NCBI RefSeq assembly: GCF_963678975.1
Contig: NC_089285.1
Span: 6,000,694-6,064,693 of the forward strand
Direction of reading: 5' to 3'
Length of the DNA: 64,000 nucleotides
Source: Dysidea avara
Lineage: Eukaryota > Porifera > Demospongiae > Dictyoceratida > Dysideidae
Position 1 is the stretch's first letter, and each line of letters starts with the position of its first letter. Below, one piece after another: positions 25,666-36,639 of this stretch. Position numbers and translations under genes: made by a program. The notes below the pieces were generated by a model. That model was not told the origin of the DNA, did no database searches, and saw only the letters and a list, made by a program, of their open reading frames with translations.

Positions 25666-26997
25666 CTTATCTATGTTGGTCCATACGCACTTACGTAAGC
25701 AAAATCGTTAAATGATAAAAGCAGCTTGTACGTAAGAAAAGCGAAATGAAGTTTGTAATAAACAGTTACGAGTAAACTTTGTGATTTCTTTCTGGCAGGC
25801 TGAAACATGGGTGACACGACTCTTCTTAGACTTTTTGATTTACTTTCTCTTCAAGTTTTACAGGCATTTAATAACTGAAAAACATTGGTACAGGCCTTGT
25901 AGACTTCCAGGAATAGCTTATCCCTTTGAGTTGAAAGTGGGTATGTCCCTTACGAACGTGAATGAAAATGAAGAGCAGCTTTGAGGCTTTGTTGAGAGGA
26001 TTGGCGAGAAAAAACATGATAGTTAAACTATAAAACAGTTTAGAAGATACTTCTGTGCATAACATGCCATCTAGCATTAATTTTACTCTTACTGTTATAC
26101 CACGTCATCACTAGCACAGTTAGGTGGGCTACATTTCAAAGGTCCCAAAAGAGTTTCATTCACAATTACAAGTGGGGGTACTTTGTACAGAGCCATTGGA
26201 AGGGATAAGCTTTTGAGATGTTTGCCATGAAGACAGCAGGAGAAAATTCTGTTGGGGAATGCATTTTCACACTTTTAGATACTTACCTAGCTCTGGTTTT
26301 ATTTTTAAAACCAGATCTGGAGTGTTCGAGAAGAGCAACTGTGCATGCTTCTACATAGAAAGATAGTTAACAAACAAGTCTTACCAGAGATTTCTCTCAC
26401 TTTCTTAACGAGGAAAATCTCAAAAGTTATCCCTTTTAATGGCTATCTGTACAAACAATCCCCACTCTTATTGCCATTTTTGTGCTATGATGTAATTGTG
26501 GATAAAGCTCATTAAATAACTGGACGGGACAGACTTGTACTGGAGCACACTGAGAGTGAACTTTAAACTTACAAGCATGCACTAAACATGTCACAATGCA
26601 TGGCCAATCTTAGGGAAGAATAATTCACTACCATGAAACTTGACAATGATACAATATACAAATAGAAATTGTGACACAAAAGATCTAGAGTAGTAGAGAA
26701 GTCAAGGGCATTATGTAGTGTGGAGAACAACTATCAAATGAGTATATTCATACTTTCATTTAACAGTTAAACTTACACTTAGAATTTTCCTCGGGTATGT
26801 GATACCAGCGCTCTATCATCTGGCTACAAAAAAATAAATCAAGTGCATTACACTGCATATACCGTATAGCCTAAATATTTTAAGGGGAAACTTTTTTTTG
26901 CTGATTGTGCAGTGTTGGGGGGGGGGGGGGGGTATCAGCAAAATTTTATCCTTGAAATATTTAGACCTCCCATAGAGAGTAATACATTTGGGTAGTA

Positions 26998-27568
26998 CAG
27001 TGGAACCTGTGTTACGGTCACCTGGATTAAGCGGTCACCTTTGTATAACGGCCATGGTCACGAGGTCCCAAATATTTTCCAATACAAATGTATGCATTGT
27101 GGTCTGCATTAAGCGGTCACCTGTCTAACGCGTATAACGGCCAACCAAGAATTTGCCCATGAATCACTGTATACATAACTTTCTTCTTCGTATAGCGGTC
27201 GCTACCTTTTATGGTGGCTTGTTAAGCAAATTTCCTGGCACCACGGCATCATTTCAATTAATGCGCCGGGCAATTATCCCACTTCCTACCTTTCAATAAA
27301 TACTATATAATCTATCAGTCTTCATTGCTTAATCGTATTCAATAGCTATAACCAACATCCATAACAGGCTCACCTTGCTGTTTCTGTACTAAAATATTAC
27401 TACATTGTGGTTGGCGCGAGCCTCTTTATAATAATTACTCATTTATAACAGTCATAGCCACTAAAATGTTGCTGACCACCTTATGCAGGTTTTCTCTATA
27501 ACAGCCACCTGTATATAAAGGCCAGATATATCTGGTCCCAAGGTGACCATTATAGACAGGTTCCACTG
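26998..27568. mobile_element. TA-flanked miniature element nested in right arm
   Basis: Mirror copy of 15760-16330, with the same ends and TA flanks (26996-26997 and 27569-27570). Its presence at the same site in both arms means that the insertion predates the palindrome or was copied between arms. Confidence 0.88.
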
Positions 27569-29880
27569 TATTTGTGAAAATTTTACCTTTAGCAACACTT
27601 AACCCTTAAACCTGCATAATCAAGAAAACTGGATTTAAACTTAATAAATACACATGCCTTGCATAGAGCGCTGTAACTTTCGAAGCATCCATTCTATGGC
27701 TATGCGATTTACATTATTCTACTTGTGATGGAACAAGGATTAAAATGATACCTAGAGTTTTACCCTAATGTTACATGGTGAGGCCATGAAAATAACTTTT
27801 TGGTAGGGAACATGCAAACTTTTTATTACATACCTCTATAAAATGGTCGATGACTCGATGGTAGTTGCTCCTATCACCTTGCAGTGACTTCCATAGGACT
27901 TGTCGTGAATTTTTGTATCAGGCAATATATGATTTACGTGAGTAATCCCACAATCAAAAGTAAGCATGTGGCAAGAATTATGAAACACGGAGACTTGACA
28001 TGTCGATGTTCATCACTTCATAATAAGTAAGCCACTGTAGTCACAGTGCTCCTCCAAGTAGCCCAGTGGACACACTTTTTAAATCTATGTGTGTTTGTAA
28101 GGCTGTAAGAATTAAGTTATCTCACCTAGTGTCACCATGCGAGTCCATATTGTGTAAACATGCATTTTCGAAAAGCAGATTTAAGGGTTAACCTTGAAAA
28201 GAAATATTTAGGCTATACCTAGTAGTAATACCCCCACCTTTGATGTTGGCCATGAAAAACAAATTTATAAGGTGTCTGTATAAGGAATAAGGCGTCTGCT
28301 CTAGTACATTGCCTGCCTTATGATCTCAGGGTGGTTGACGATCCACAAAAGTTGGATTTCTTACCAAGAGTGTACCTTAACCCTTGACTTCTACATACAG
28401 CAAAAACTTAAATGAAAATTTCAACAATTTGTTTTGATAAAAGCAACTATTAAACTTTCGTGCTGTAAAGTTTCCCACCCAAAGCTTCTTTTTCCTAGGA
28501 GCTTCGGTGATTATATCAGACCATGTATGGAATTATTGGTAAACACCACTTGTCACCCTTAATCACTCACAAACCTTAATGCACTAGTTTGTAATGTACC
28601 GGACAGTAAACCAGCCACGTCTCAGGATATTAAACTAAAATTTTAACACAAGATAGATAAGCACCCAATACCTCATTTAACCTATTAAACAGAAAATAAA
28701 CCAAAAAGGTAGGTTTCCAAGATCACGTTACAATTATTGAATGTAAAAGTGCTACTTGAAATGATGCTTGTACTGTCCTATGCCAAAATCCCTTGTTTAA
28801 AGGATGAAGATCGTACAATACAGGATACATTAGAGTGACACCTCCTTGACAGTAGGTAGTATAGGCATGCTGTCTACTTCTAATAACGATACAGTCGAGT
28901 CCTTTGTGGAGACTTAAACCCATATGCATGCCATACAATGGTGATGGGATAAGGTAGAGGTTTAACCAGTTTGTATACAATGCATTTATTGCTCTTTCTA
29001 CTCCACAACCCACATTTTAAAATAAAAGCTGGTAGCCAATACTACTGGATTTTTTTTTTGCGCGATTTTTTTTTTTTTTGAAATATAATAAGTAAATAAA
29101 CAAGAAACAGCAATTGAAGTACATGCGATGGAAGCATGCACCTGACCCTCACACATTGCAAGGTCAAGTGCTGCGATAGTAACTGGACTGGCAGGGTTAC
29201 AGTAAAGAAAAACTGGTGGAGCATCTAATCCAGGACACTACACTGGTCTTTCTAAGCAGCAGGCAGAAATGCTAACCTCTTGTAAGCAATACTAGCCGCA
29301 CCTCCCATTCCCCCAAAAAGTAGGGAATACCAATGGGGTGAAGGAGCCCATTTCAACATCACTCACTATAATATAGCTAAGATCAGACCGACTTTCTTCT
29401 TTTGTGTGTGGGTGGGGAATAAGTGATCTAGTACACTTCCCACAGAATTTCTGTGTAACGTTTCACCAGCTCTATGGTGGGTGCTGATTGGCCACTTATT
29501 CCGCACTCACACACTAAGAAAAAATTCTGTCTGGTCTATGCAAGATTACCATAGCCACGCCAACTGGTGCATTTTATTTAGAGAAAGTAGTCTGGTACCA
29601 CACTAGCCTTTCAAAACAATATAATCTCAACGTGTGTATCTACTTATTCTACTTACCTTTAGTCCGTTTGAGCAGTTTTCTCTGTGTGCTGACCACTCCT
29701 TGGGGGTAGACTTGAGTTCTGGACAGAGCCTGGTACCACTACACCACGTGCGTACTGAATGAACGCTAAAATTTTAATTATTTGCCATGTCAGGAACAGA
29801 GGAAATTAACGCCTCGACGTGTTAACAAACCAGGTCAGCAGTGTTTATAAATTCTTAAACTTTGAGCATTGAAACTTATG

Positions 29881-29906
29881 CAATTGGAATTTGCGAATTC
29901 CAATTG
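29881..29906. repeat. Inner terminal hairpin, right end of E2
   Basis: CAATTGGAATT-TGCG-AATTCCAATTG. In E1 the corresponding site is deleted to one arm. Confidence 0.9.
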
Positions 29907-29924
29907 CCTAATGTCCTAGTGACC

Positions 29925-29989
29925 AAACGGTAAAGTAAATAGGCGCTTCGCGCGCGCAGCGCGCGAAGCGCCTATTTACTTTACCGTTT
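29925..29989. repeat. Outer terminal hairpin, right end of E2
   Basis: Same 31-bp stem as at the left end. Followed by 39 bp that end in AAAATACACGGATC. Confidence 0.93.
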
Positions 29990-30029
29990 GTAATATTAGA
30001 CTTATAATTGGCCCCAAAATACACGGATC

Positions 30030-30238
30030 GTATAATGCTGCAATAAAAAGTACTGAAACAAGCTGGATCGGATAGTACGTAATGTCCAAATACTGTAAAA
30101 CAATAAGAAGTGAATATCCCTACTGTGCTACACTCAATGCACAGTAGGGGTATTCACTTCTTATTGTTTTACAGTATTTGGACATTACGTACTACTCCGA
30201 TCCAGCTTGTTTCAGTACTTTTTATTGCAGCATTATAC
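30030..30238. mobile_element. Foldback element abutting the right end of E2
   Basis: Arms of about 98 bp (GTATAATGCTGCAATAAAAA mirrored at 30219-30238) around an ~10-bp loop, almost perfectly paired. It begins within 2 bp of the E2 end. A relative sharing AATAAAAAGTACTGAAACAA-type arms is at 35759-35976. Confidence 0.92.
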
Positions 30239-30421
30239 ACTGTCCGTAATCTAATTTAAAATTCCAAATTGTTTCTTATGCTTGTTTGTGAAGTCTTTTT
30301 GCAAGCTCATGCATGACCACTAAATATCTGCTGAGTTACTCACAGCACTATTATATATATGCTAGATTATGACACATACAATAACAACTTTTTTGTGTGT
30401 GTGTGTTTGAATAATTAAAAA

Positions 30422-30680
30422 AATAATAATAAAAATCAGTGGGCGTGGCTCTACATAAGCCTGCAGACAATAATGGACGTGGATTCGTGCATACCTACAG
30501 ACTGATAAATGGACGCGGCTACCATATGTCTACAGACTGTAATTTACGTAAGTGGGCGTGGCTCACAAAAGAAGCAGAACTACGCTATGACACGTAGTAA
30601 CACGTCCACATTTAATTTAGCACGTGGGGTCAGACCCGAATAATCTTTAAAGCAGGACCTGGATGACCCGACTCGTTGTT
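30422..30680 (+). repeat. Dispersed repeat with degenerate 'GTGGGCGTGGCT' units (copy 1)
   Basis: Three or four degenerate ~50-bp units containing GGGCGTGGCT and CCTACAGAC, then a tail with CTTTAAAGCAG and CAGACC. The same order occurs at 53390-53570. Class unknown; no tRNA-like promoter boxes seen. Confidence 0.65.
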
Positions 30681-31019
30681 ACTAACAAAGACTTACACAT
30701 TGCTATATAGTTTGCCGTGAGTTGCTCTCTCTGATAGCGATTCCGGAATTCCGTAAATTTTGCATAAAATTTTCTCCGTGAATCTTCCATTGGAGAGTTG
30801 GCACAATCATTTCGCTGCCATACGAGTGACTGATCTAACAATTGGATCGTTTCTAGGGTTTCTGGGGGCAATGAATATGATGGTGCAGTTAGTTTCCCGC
30901 TACAAATATGTTTGTGTGGAGTTTTATGCTAATTATAAGACTATTTTGCAATATAGCCACCACAATGTTATGTTCTTTTTGCAAGAAACGACCCAGCACA
31001 TGTTAGTTACACCAAGGTG

Positions 31020-31770
31020 AGCATTTTTGTCCATGTAGTTTTCAATATTACCATGCTAAAAGTCAGCAAATTTGCACCACAAATGGCTCATCTCTTTGAT
31101 GCACCATTTTGGTAGCTGTCAAAGAGCTGTACATTAAGAGACAAAACAATCATATAACCAGCTATAAATCAACAGTACAACTCCTTGCTTTGCATGCACA
31201 TTGTATTTTTGAGTGGAGATGACTGGAACAGAGTGGTTGCACTTCACCATGTGTGTGTTGTCTTGCCATCCGCAAGATGCTAAATGCTTGCAACTATTTA
31301 GTGGCTTTCTATGGAGGTGACCTTTATTCAGAGGGTCTTACAAGTAAGGTTACACTGTGGTCCATGTAATAAGGTATTTATAACAGAAAACAGAATTTCA
31401 AAATGTTATTGCAAAGCTCGGTTATAAGCATTTGTTCAATTGTGCCATTTTTGGGCCTTTTTGCAATGGAAAGATATGGAGAAAATTTTGCCTATTTTAA
31501 AGGACAAAATTGCTTATAACTCTACCATCCTATAATGGATTTTTAAAATCTAAGTGTTTATGAGATCCTCAGGGAGTACTACTCAAGGCTATGCTAAATA
31601 AAAATTATTTCCATTAATTTTAAAATTCTCCCGGAATCGCTATCTCTGATCGATATCAACAGCGAGTCACGTACGCGTGTTTTTGGTGCAACCGGCGCCG
31701 GACCACATTTATTCGAATAGTCAGTTTTGTTAGGCGCAATCTGTGAATTTGTGCAGTTTATAAATTGCGC
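31020..31770. other. No gene recognised
   Basis: AT-rich. 31715-31770 (GGCGCAATCTGTGAATTT, TTTATAAATTGCGC) is repeated in inverse at 35205-35265. Confidence 0.4.
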
Positions 31771-32227
31771 TAGGGACCCGCCGATTATGCTGGCATAATT
31801 TTGAGCATAATAGGTACCTAAAAGCATTGAGCATAATGCCAGCATAATAGGTTAAATATTTGTACGATAGTGTAAATTCTTGCTGGAAAAATGACAATTG
31901 CAAAATAAGATCGATATACTCTAATAGAGCAGTCAGTAACTCTAATAGAACAATCATCAAACTGACTGTTCTATTAGAGTATATTGATCTTTTCTCTTAC
32001 ATGCAAGCATGCAGCAAGAATTTATTATTTGTGCTCCAGCCACTCATTTTTTTCTTTCTATACAGTGTTAAACTAGTAGCAAAGCATATGAACTAAAGCA
32101 TGAACATTGAGCATAATCGAGCATAATAGGTAAATATTGAGCATTAATTTAAGCATAATAGGTGAATTTTTGAGTAGTGAAGCATAGCATAATAGGTAAA
32201 ATTATGAGCATAATCGGCGGGTCCCTA
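31771..32227. mobile_element. Miniature element with TAGGGACCCGCCGATTATGC ends
   Basis: Inverted ends of at least 21 bp (TAGGGACCCGCCGATTATGC at both ends). The interior is full of short GAGCATAATAGG repeats. It carries an internal palindrome at 31905-31992 made of two inverted copies of the TCTAATAGAGCAGTC motif, probably a nested insertion. No perfect target duplication seen. Confidence 0.85.
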
Positions 32228-32329
32228 TTTCTCTCTCAGTTTTGCCCTCTGCGTACTCAGCATTTGTGGTAGCTAGCAGGTTCATCTCGTTTCAATCAGC
32301 TGATATTGATGGGCACATGTACAGTCAGT

Positions 32330-32960
32330 GTTTTTCTAGGATTTCTCTTTTGGAGGGGAATCAGGAATTTGGGGGTGACCAGGTGAAAGTCTGTGTATAG
32401 TTGTCCAAGTTCACAATTATGTAAAACGCTTGAATAGTTGCCAAACTGGTTAGTAATTTAAGGCTGTGTCATGAGTGTTGATTTTTTTTTTGATTGGGTG
32501 AAGCCATGCAGATTGTATGATCAGGCTTTCTGAGATTAAATCCAAGGGGTATTTGTGACAGCTGTGCATGCCATTTTTGTAATTAGAAAATTTTACAAAT
32601 CACACATAATTTAAAGACAATTTTGAGAGTTAGGAAAAATCTGGGTAGACTTGGGCTCTCAGATATTGAATAGCCATCACTATATGCATGAAATTTTGTT
32701 AGTCAACATAACAGGTTAATTGATCTGATACTGAATCTGAGAGCATTTTAAGGTTGCATTTGCAATTTTTAACCTGGGAAAATTTTACATATTAACCACT
32801 CTGAGATTGAATCTGAGAGCATTTTTGGTGTGCCATTTTATTAAGAACAAGCTTGACCTAAGTATAGTGTAGTAGTCACTCACAATTTTAGGGGGTGAGT
32901 CTGAGATTTTAGGGGGGGGGGGGGGGGGGGAAGTTTTCTAGCAGTTGTCCAGCACAAACA
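32330..32960. repeat. Dispersed repeat with internal subrepeats (copy 2)
   Basis: Reverse-oriented relative of 5133-5530. Internal blocks containing CTGAGATTGAATCTGAGAGC recur at about 32530, 32740 and 32800. A pure G run of 17-18 bases sits at about 32913-32930. Confidence 0.6.
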
Positions 32961-33884
32961 AACACTGCACATGCATGCTCCACCAGTAATGAAATGTATA
33001 TCAGCACAGAAGGTTTGGTGCATTGTAACTCGTGTCCCAACATTATGTCTTTAATGTCCAGTTTAATGGTACACGTATTTATAGTTTCACTCTCAAATTA
33101 TCCCATGCATGCAGATGTAACACAACACGCAGTTACATAATGTCACCTCATACAGCTGTTAGTACAAACATATAGTGTTTGGAATCAGTTATGCTGTGTT
33201 ACACATGTAGCTAAGTACACTCCAATACATGAGTTACAAAGGCACAGCTCCATTTGATCAATTTTGATGAACAGCAAGACCTAGAATAGTTATATCCACT
33301 TTCATCTTGCCCGGCTGTAACCACATATCTTCCTAGACGTCGTTCATGGTACCGTACATACCCATGATGAGCAACTATTGCACCTGACCTATGGAATCCA
33401 CACATAAACACAAAATTTGTTTGCATAACTAGACCTCACCATGTCAGTCATATCATCATCCAAGCTACACAAGAATGATAATAGTCATCAAGTGATTCTA
33501 AATAAACAAACATTATCTGTTAATAATGCATGTGACACATCATAACTCATCGGTATATACAACAGACTATGAAAAGAAATTCACTGATTCACCAAGAAAT
33601 CCAACTATTCACAAAGAAGGTTAGAACAATATAGATACAAACATGTATATGTTTACCAAATGAGTACACAGAATGTGATGATGTATTTTGAACTGTTTGC
33701 TGAAGCAATTAATAGGTGCATAATTATAATAATTTTAGTGGCATAGTCTAACTTATTTCAATACATTTCATTTTAAACAAAGGATAGTTGAGTTAGTGGG
33801 TAGTCTGCACAAACAGAGTAAAGTCAAATAGTTAACTGAAAACAGGTGCCAGATTTCATGTATTCATCTGAACGTGCCCCCAAC

Positions 33885-34210
33885 AATAATTAGGCCACTA
33901 CACTTTGCTTTCAGTCATGTTCAGCCAGTTACACAGCATTGCATGGGAAGCTCCTCTGGAACCATTCCAGTCACTACAGTAACATAAAATACAGATAACT
34001 TCTGTTACATGTGTAGGGAAGCCATTATGTGAAGCTAGCTACCACAAATCAACATCTTCCACTGTCAGCATAAAAGAAGACTCAAGTAGGTCCATGATGT
34101 TCGCATTATAAGTACTGCAGTACGCCAAATTAAGATACCAAGTGACGTTGAACAGTGAAGAAATCAGGGGGTCTGTTCCAGGTAGTTGTAAAGCTAAGTA
34201 CCATGTGAAA
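33885..34210 (+). repeat. Dispersed repeat family R (copy 1)
   Basis: Shares an ordered series of blocks (CAGCCAGTTACACAGCATT, GGGAAGCCAT, AAATC.ACA.CTTCCACTGTCAGC, GAACAGTGAAGAAATCA) with 36125-36600 and 56535-57010, all in the same orientation. Class unknown. Confidence 0.7.
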
Positions 34211-34564
34211 ATACACACATAGCTATATAGGGGGTCTGGAGACATGCCCTACAGATTTCATTTACTGACTGCTCTATTAGAACAAATGACTGTTCTATCA
34301 ATCTTTTTCCATCAGAAAGTTGATAGGTGGGCTCCATAAATTGACTGCTGGTTGCAAGGTTTGGTCTCTTGCAAAAATATCAGCTAAAGTCCAGCCTGAC
34401 TTGTCCTTCACTACTTCTTGGCATTATTACAAACTTGGGCGGAACTGGACTACTTGTTCAGTATTATAATATTGCTATATAATTAACCACCCATCTCCAC
34501 AATGTCCAGGTCTTATGACTAGTGGCTATAAATTTAGCATACATAATTTACTATACTTCCATAC

Positions 34565-34919
34565 CTCTGTAAGTATTTTCTTGTAGTGCACATGTCCATT
34601 TTCAGTTGAATGCACACACTCTACTACGTCATAAAAATTCTCAACTGTTGCAACTAAACGATGGTGGCCTAAGACAGTTTTTCATTCTCATTCTGTAACT
34701 ATTACAGAATTTTGTGAAGGGCAGGCACAAACAAAGCAGGTTTAGTTTCTTACCCTTTGCTTGGCAGGCAAATATAGAACATCTTCCTGAACTTCACTGC
34801 ATGAGCTCTGGGTAGTTTAACAAAACAAACCAGCTTCTTTGTTTCAGCAATGAAAGGGCTAATTAGAATCATGCACTTCTTTCCACTCCATTCAAAACGT
34901 CTGTTATCTTCTGCACCTT
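34565..34919 (-). CDS. Two exon-like coding blocks, unidentified protein
   Basis: Minus-strand block A (34919 down to 34754) is open for 55 codons and reads NRRFEWSGKKCMILISPF, ETKKLVCFVKLPRAH, KFRKMFYICLPSK, bounded by a TTAG acceptor and a GTAAGA donor. Block B (34668 down to 34565) reads HHRLVATVENFYDVVECVHS, TENGHVHYKKILTE, bounded by a CTTAG acceptor and a GTATGG donor. The splice phases of A and B differ by one base, so they do not join directly as they stand. VVECVHSTENGHVHYKK resembles the His/His zinc-binding entry of transposon or retroviral-type integrases (KRBA2/Ginger-like). That is a guess from one motif. No further exons could be assigned. Confidence 0.35.
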
Positions 34920-35449
34920 CTAATCCGTTAAGTTACTGTTTTGTTGTGATTGGGATCAAGATATTTTCCTCTACAGAAGCTCTCTGTGCGTGACCCTCTT
35001 TCCGACGTATATATCTCTAAACTCACTGATAGTGATTCGAAACTCACACCTTTCATACACTGCCACGAGGAAATCTCGTGATCCAACACTTCGAATGACA
35101 GTAGGTTGGCAAACGATACAACTGTAATGTGTCGCATCTCGCATTGACCTTTGCCATATGTCAGTACGACACCTGCACAATTTATAAATTGTTGCGCATT
35201 TTATGAATTCGCAAAATGCGCAGTGCAATTTATAAATTGCGCAAATTCACAGATTGCGCCTAACAGTTTGATGCAATAAACACTGGTATGGAAGCTGTAC
35301 TGTAGTCTATTAACACTCAGCGGTAGAACCTTGACTGATGGCCATGGTAAAGAAGGATAAAAGATAAGACAATAGCGCAAGCATTGTATGCTTATCAATA
35401 TACCAAAGGTATTTTCTTAAGCGAACTAGAAACGTTTCTGCGAAAAAAT

Positions 35450-35700
35450 TAGGGCTGTAGCTGTAGCCACTTTTCCGCTACGCTTGACTGAAGGCGTCAG
35501 GCAGGCAGGCGGGCGGGCGGGCAGGAAGGCAGGCAGTAGAAAATTCTGTTGAATAATTTTTTTTCAAAATTCTGTAGCAACTTTATGCAAGCATTTCGGG
35601 TCGATCTTAAGACACTTTTGGGCTTGGTTTTACCCAACCAGTACTGTCGTGTCATTGTGAGGCAAAATCGTGGCAGATTTTTGGGTTATATTATATCATG
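35450..35700 (+). repeat. Repeat family R, 3' part with GGCA/GGCG run (copy 2)
   Basis: CGCTTGACTGAAGGCGTCA, then a run of GGCA/GGCG tetranucleotides (35495-35535), then GTAGAAAATTCTGTTGAATA and GGGCTTGGTT. The matching position in the other copies has CAGT/TTAG tetranucleotide runs, so the family carries a hypervariable tetranucleotide site. Confidence 0.7.
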
Positions 35701-35758
35701 GATCGCCCCCACACCTTCGATGTCCCTAATATACAGTTCGATATGATACAAGTACACA

Positions 35759-35976
35759 GAATTTTCAACTAGAGTAGGGACCAAACACATCGATAAAAAG
35801 TACTGAAACAAGTTGAGTAGTGAGTTGAACAATAAAAAGTGTTCTATCATTACTGTGCATTTCTGTATATAACACTTCTAATTGTTTTACTGTGATTTAA
35901 TATTGTTTGCTATATGCTCCAGCTGGTGTCAGTACTTTTATCGATGTGTTATGGTCCCTACTCTAGTTGAAAATTC
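35759..35976. mobile_element. Foldback element
   Basis: Arms about 60 bp: GAATTTTCAACTAGAGTAGG and ACACATCGATAAAAAGTACTG at the left, inverse copies at the right. Related to 30030-30238 in the inner arm (AATAAAAAGTACTGAAACAA) but with a different outer arm. Confidence 0.85.
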
Positions 35977-36039
35977 CACAATTTTTGTGTTCTTGTTTGG
36001 TAACTTTTTTTCTAAAATAAAAACTATTATGACTGGTGT

Positions 36040-36600
36040 ACCGCATCAACAGAAAGCAATGGTGCCGCGTGCCCCAGCTATATCAATTTATTGTCTGAAA
36101 AGTGAAGTATCCATTACACTTCGTTGTCAGCTATGTTCAACCAGTTACATAACATTATGAATCAAGAACTGTTTGAAAAGCACACCTGCAATCAAAGTAG
36201 CCACTATGAAAAATACGGACGATTTTCGTTACAAAGGGAAGCCATCACGTGCTACCGCCAAATCGACACTTTTCACTGTCAGCAAAGATGAATGGGACAC
36301 AAGGAGGATACTGGTAAGTTCATGAAGAATACATTGTATGAACTATGGTATGCCAAAAGGCATCTCTTGGGCCGAAGTGATGTCGAACAGTGAAAAAATC
36401 AAGCCCACAGCCTTAGCCGTTATTGAGTTAAGCTTGTCTGAAGGGATCAGTCAGTCAGTCAGGCAGTAGAAAATTATGTTTTATAAATTTTTAAAAAGAA
36501 CTCATAGCAGCTTGTTGAAAGCATTTTAAGTTGATCTGAAGGCTTGTTTGGGCTTAGTTAACCAATACTGCTTCATTGTCATTGACACTCCCCCTCCCCA
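36040..36600 (+). repeat. Repeat family R (copy 3)
   Basis: Fullest copy before 56500: CAGCTATGTTCAACCAGTTA, AAATCGACACTTTTCACTG, TCGAACAGTGAAAAAATCA, a (CAGT) run near 36450, then GGGCTTAGTTAACCAATAC. Confidence 0.7.
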
Positions 36601-36639
36601 TTATATACTCTTGCTAAAAGTAAAGGCATCTATACAAAC

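Larger units (their letters stand above)
13304..30028. mobile_element. Giant palindromic element E2 (~16.7 kb)
   Basis: The left arm (13304 to about 21420) is the reverse complement of the right arm (about 21420 to 30028). Mirror pairs: terminal motif (13304 / 30028), double hairpin (13338-13446 / 29881-29989), nested element (15760-16330 / 26998-27568), poly-C/poly-G run (16396-16420 / 26918-26932), CA-rich block (17680-18420 / 24960-25665), single-copy stretch (18440-19900 / 23450-24890). Arm identity looks very high, with occasional single-base changes; the arms differ mainly in the length of CA tracts and of the central minisatellite. No transposase, polymerase or other protein family is recognisable. 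Boundaries are set by E1, which ends at the same base, and by loss of mirror symmetry outside. No clear target duplication was found; the sequences abutting the two ends share only a few bases. Confidence 0.85.

Noticed and set aside
13304-30028. Palindrome as a pure assembly artefact
   Set aside because: The arms are not identical, their CA tracts and minisatellite halves differ in length, and the boundaries match the end of the separate copy E1. Long reads would still be needed to exclude it completely.
13304-30028. Helitron assignment from the 3' hairpin
   Set aside because: A hairpin near the end fits, but there is no CTRR terminus, no TC start, the ends are inverted copies, and no Rep/helicase is present.
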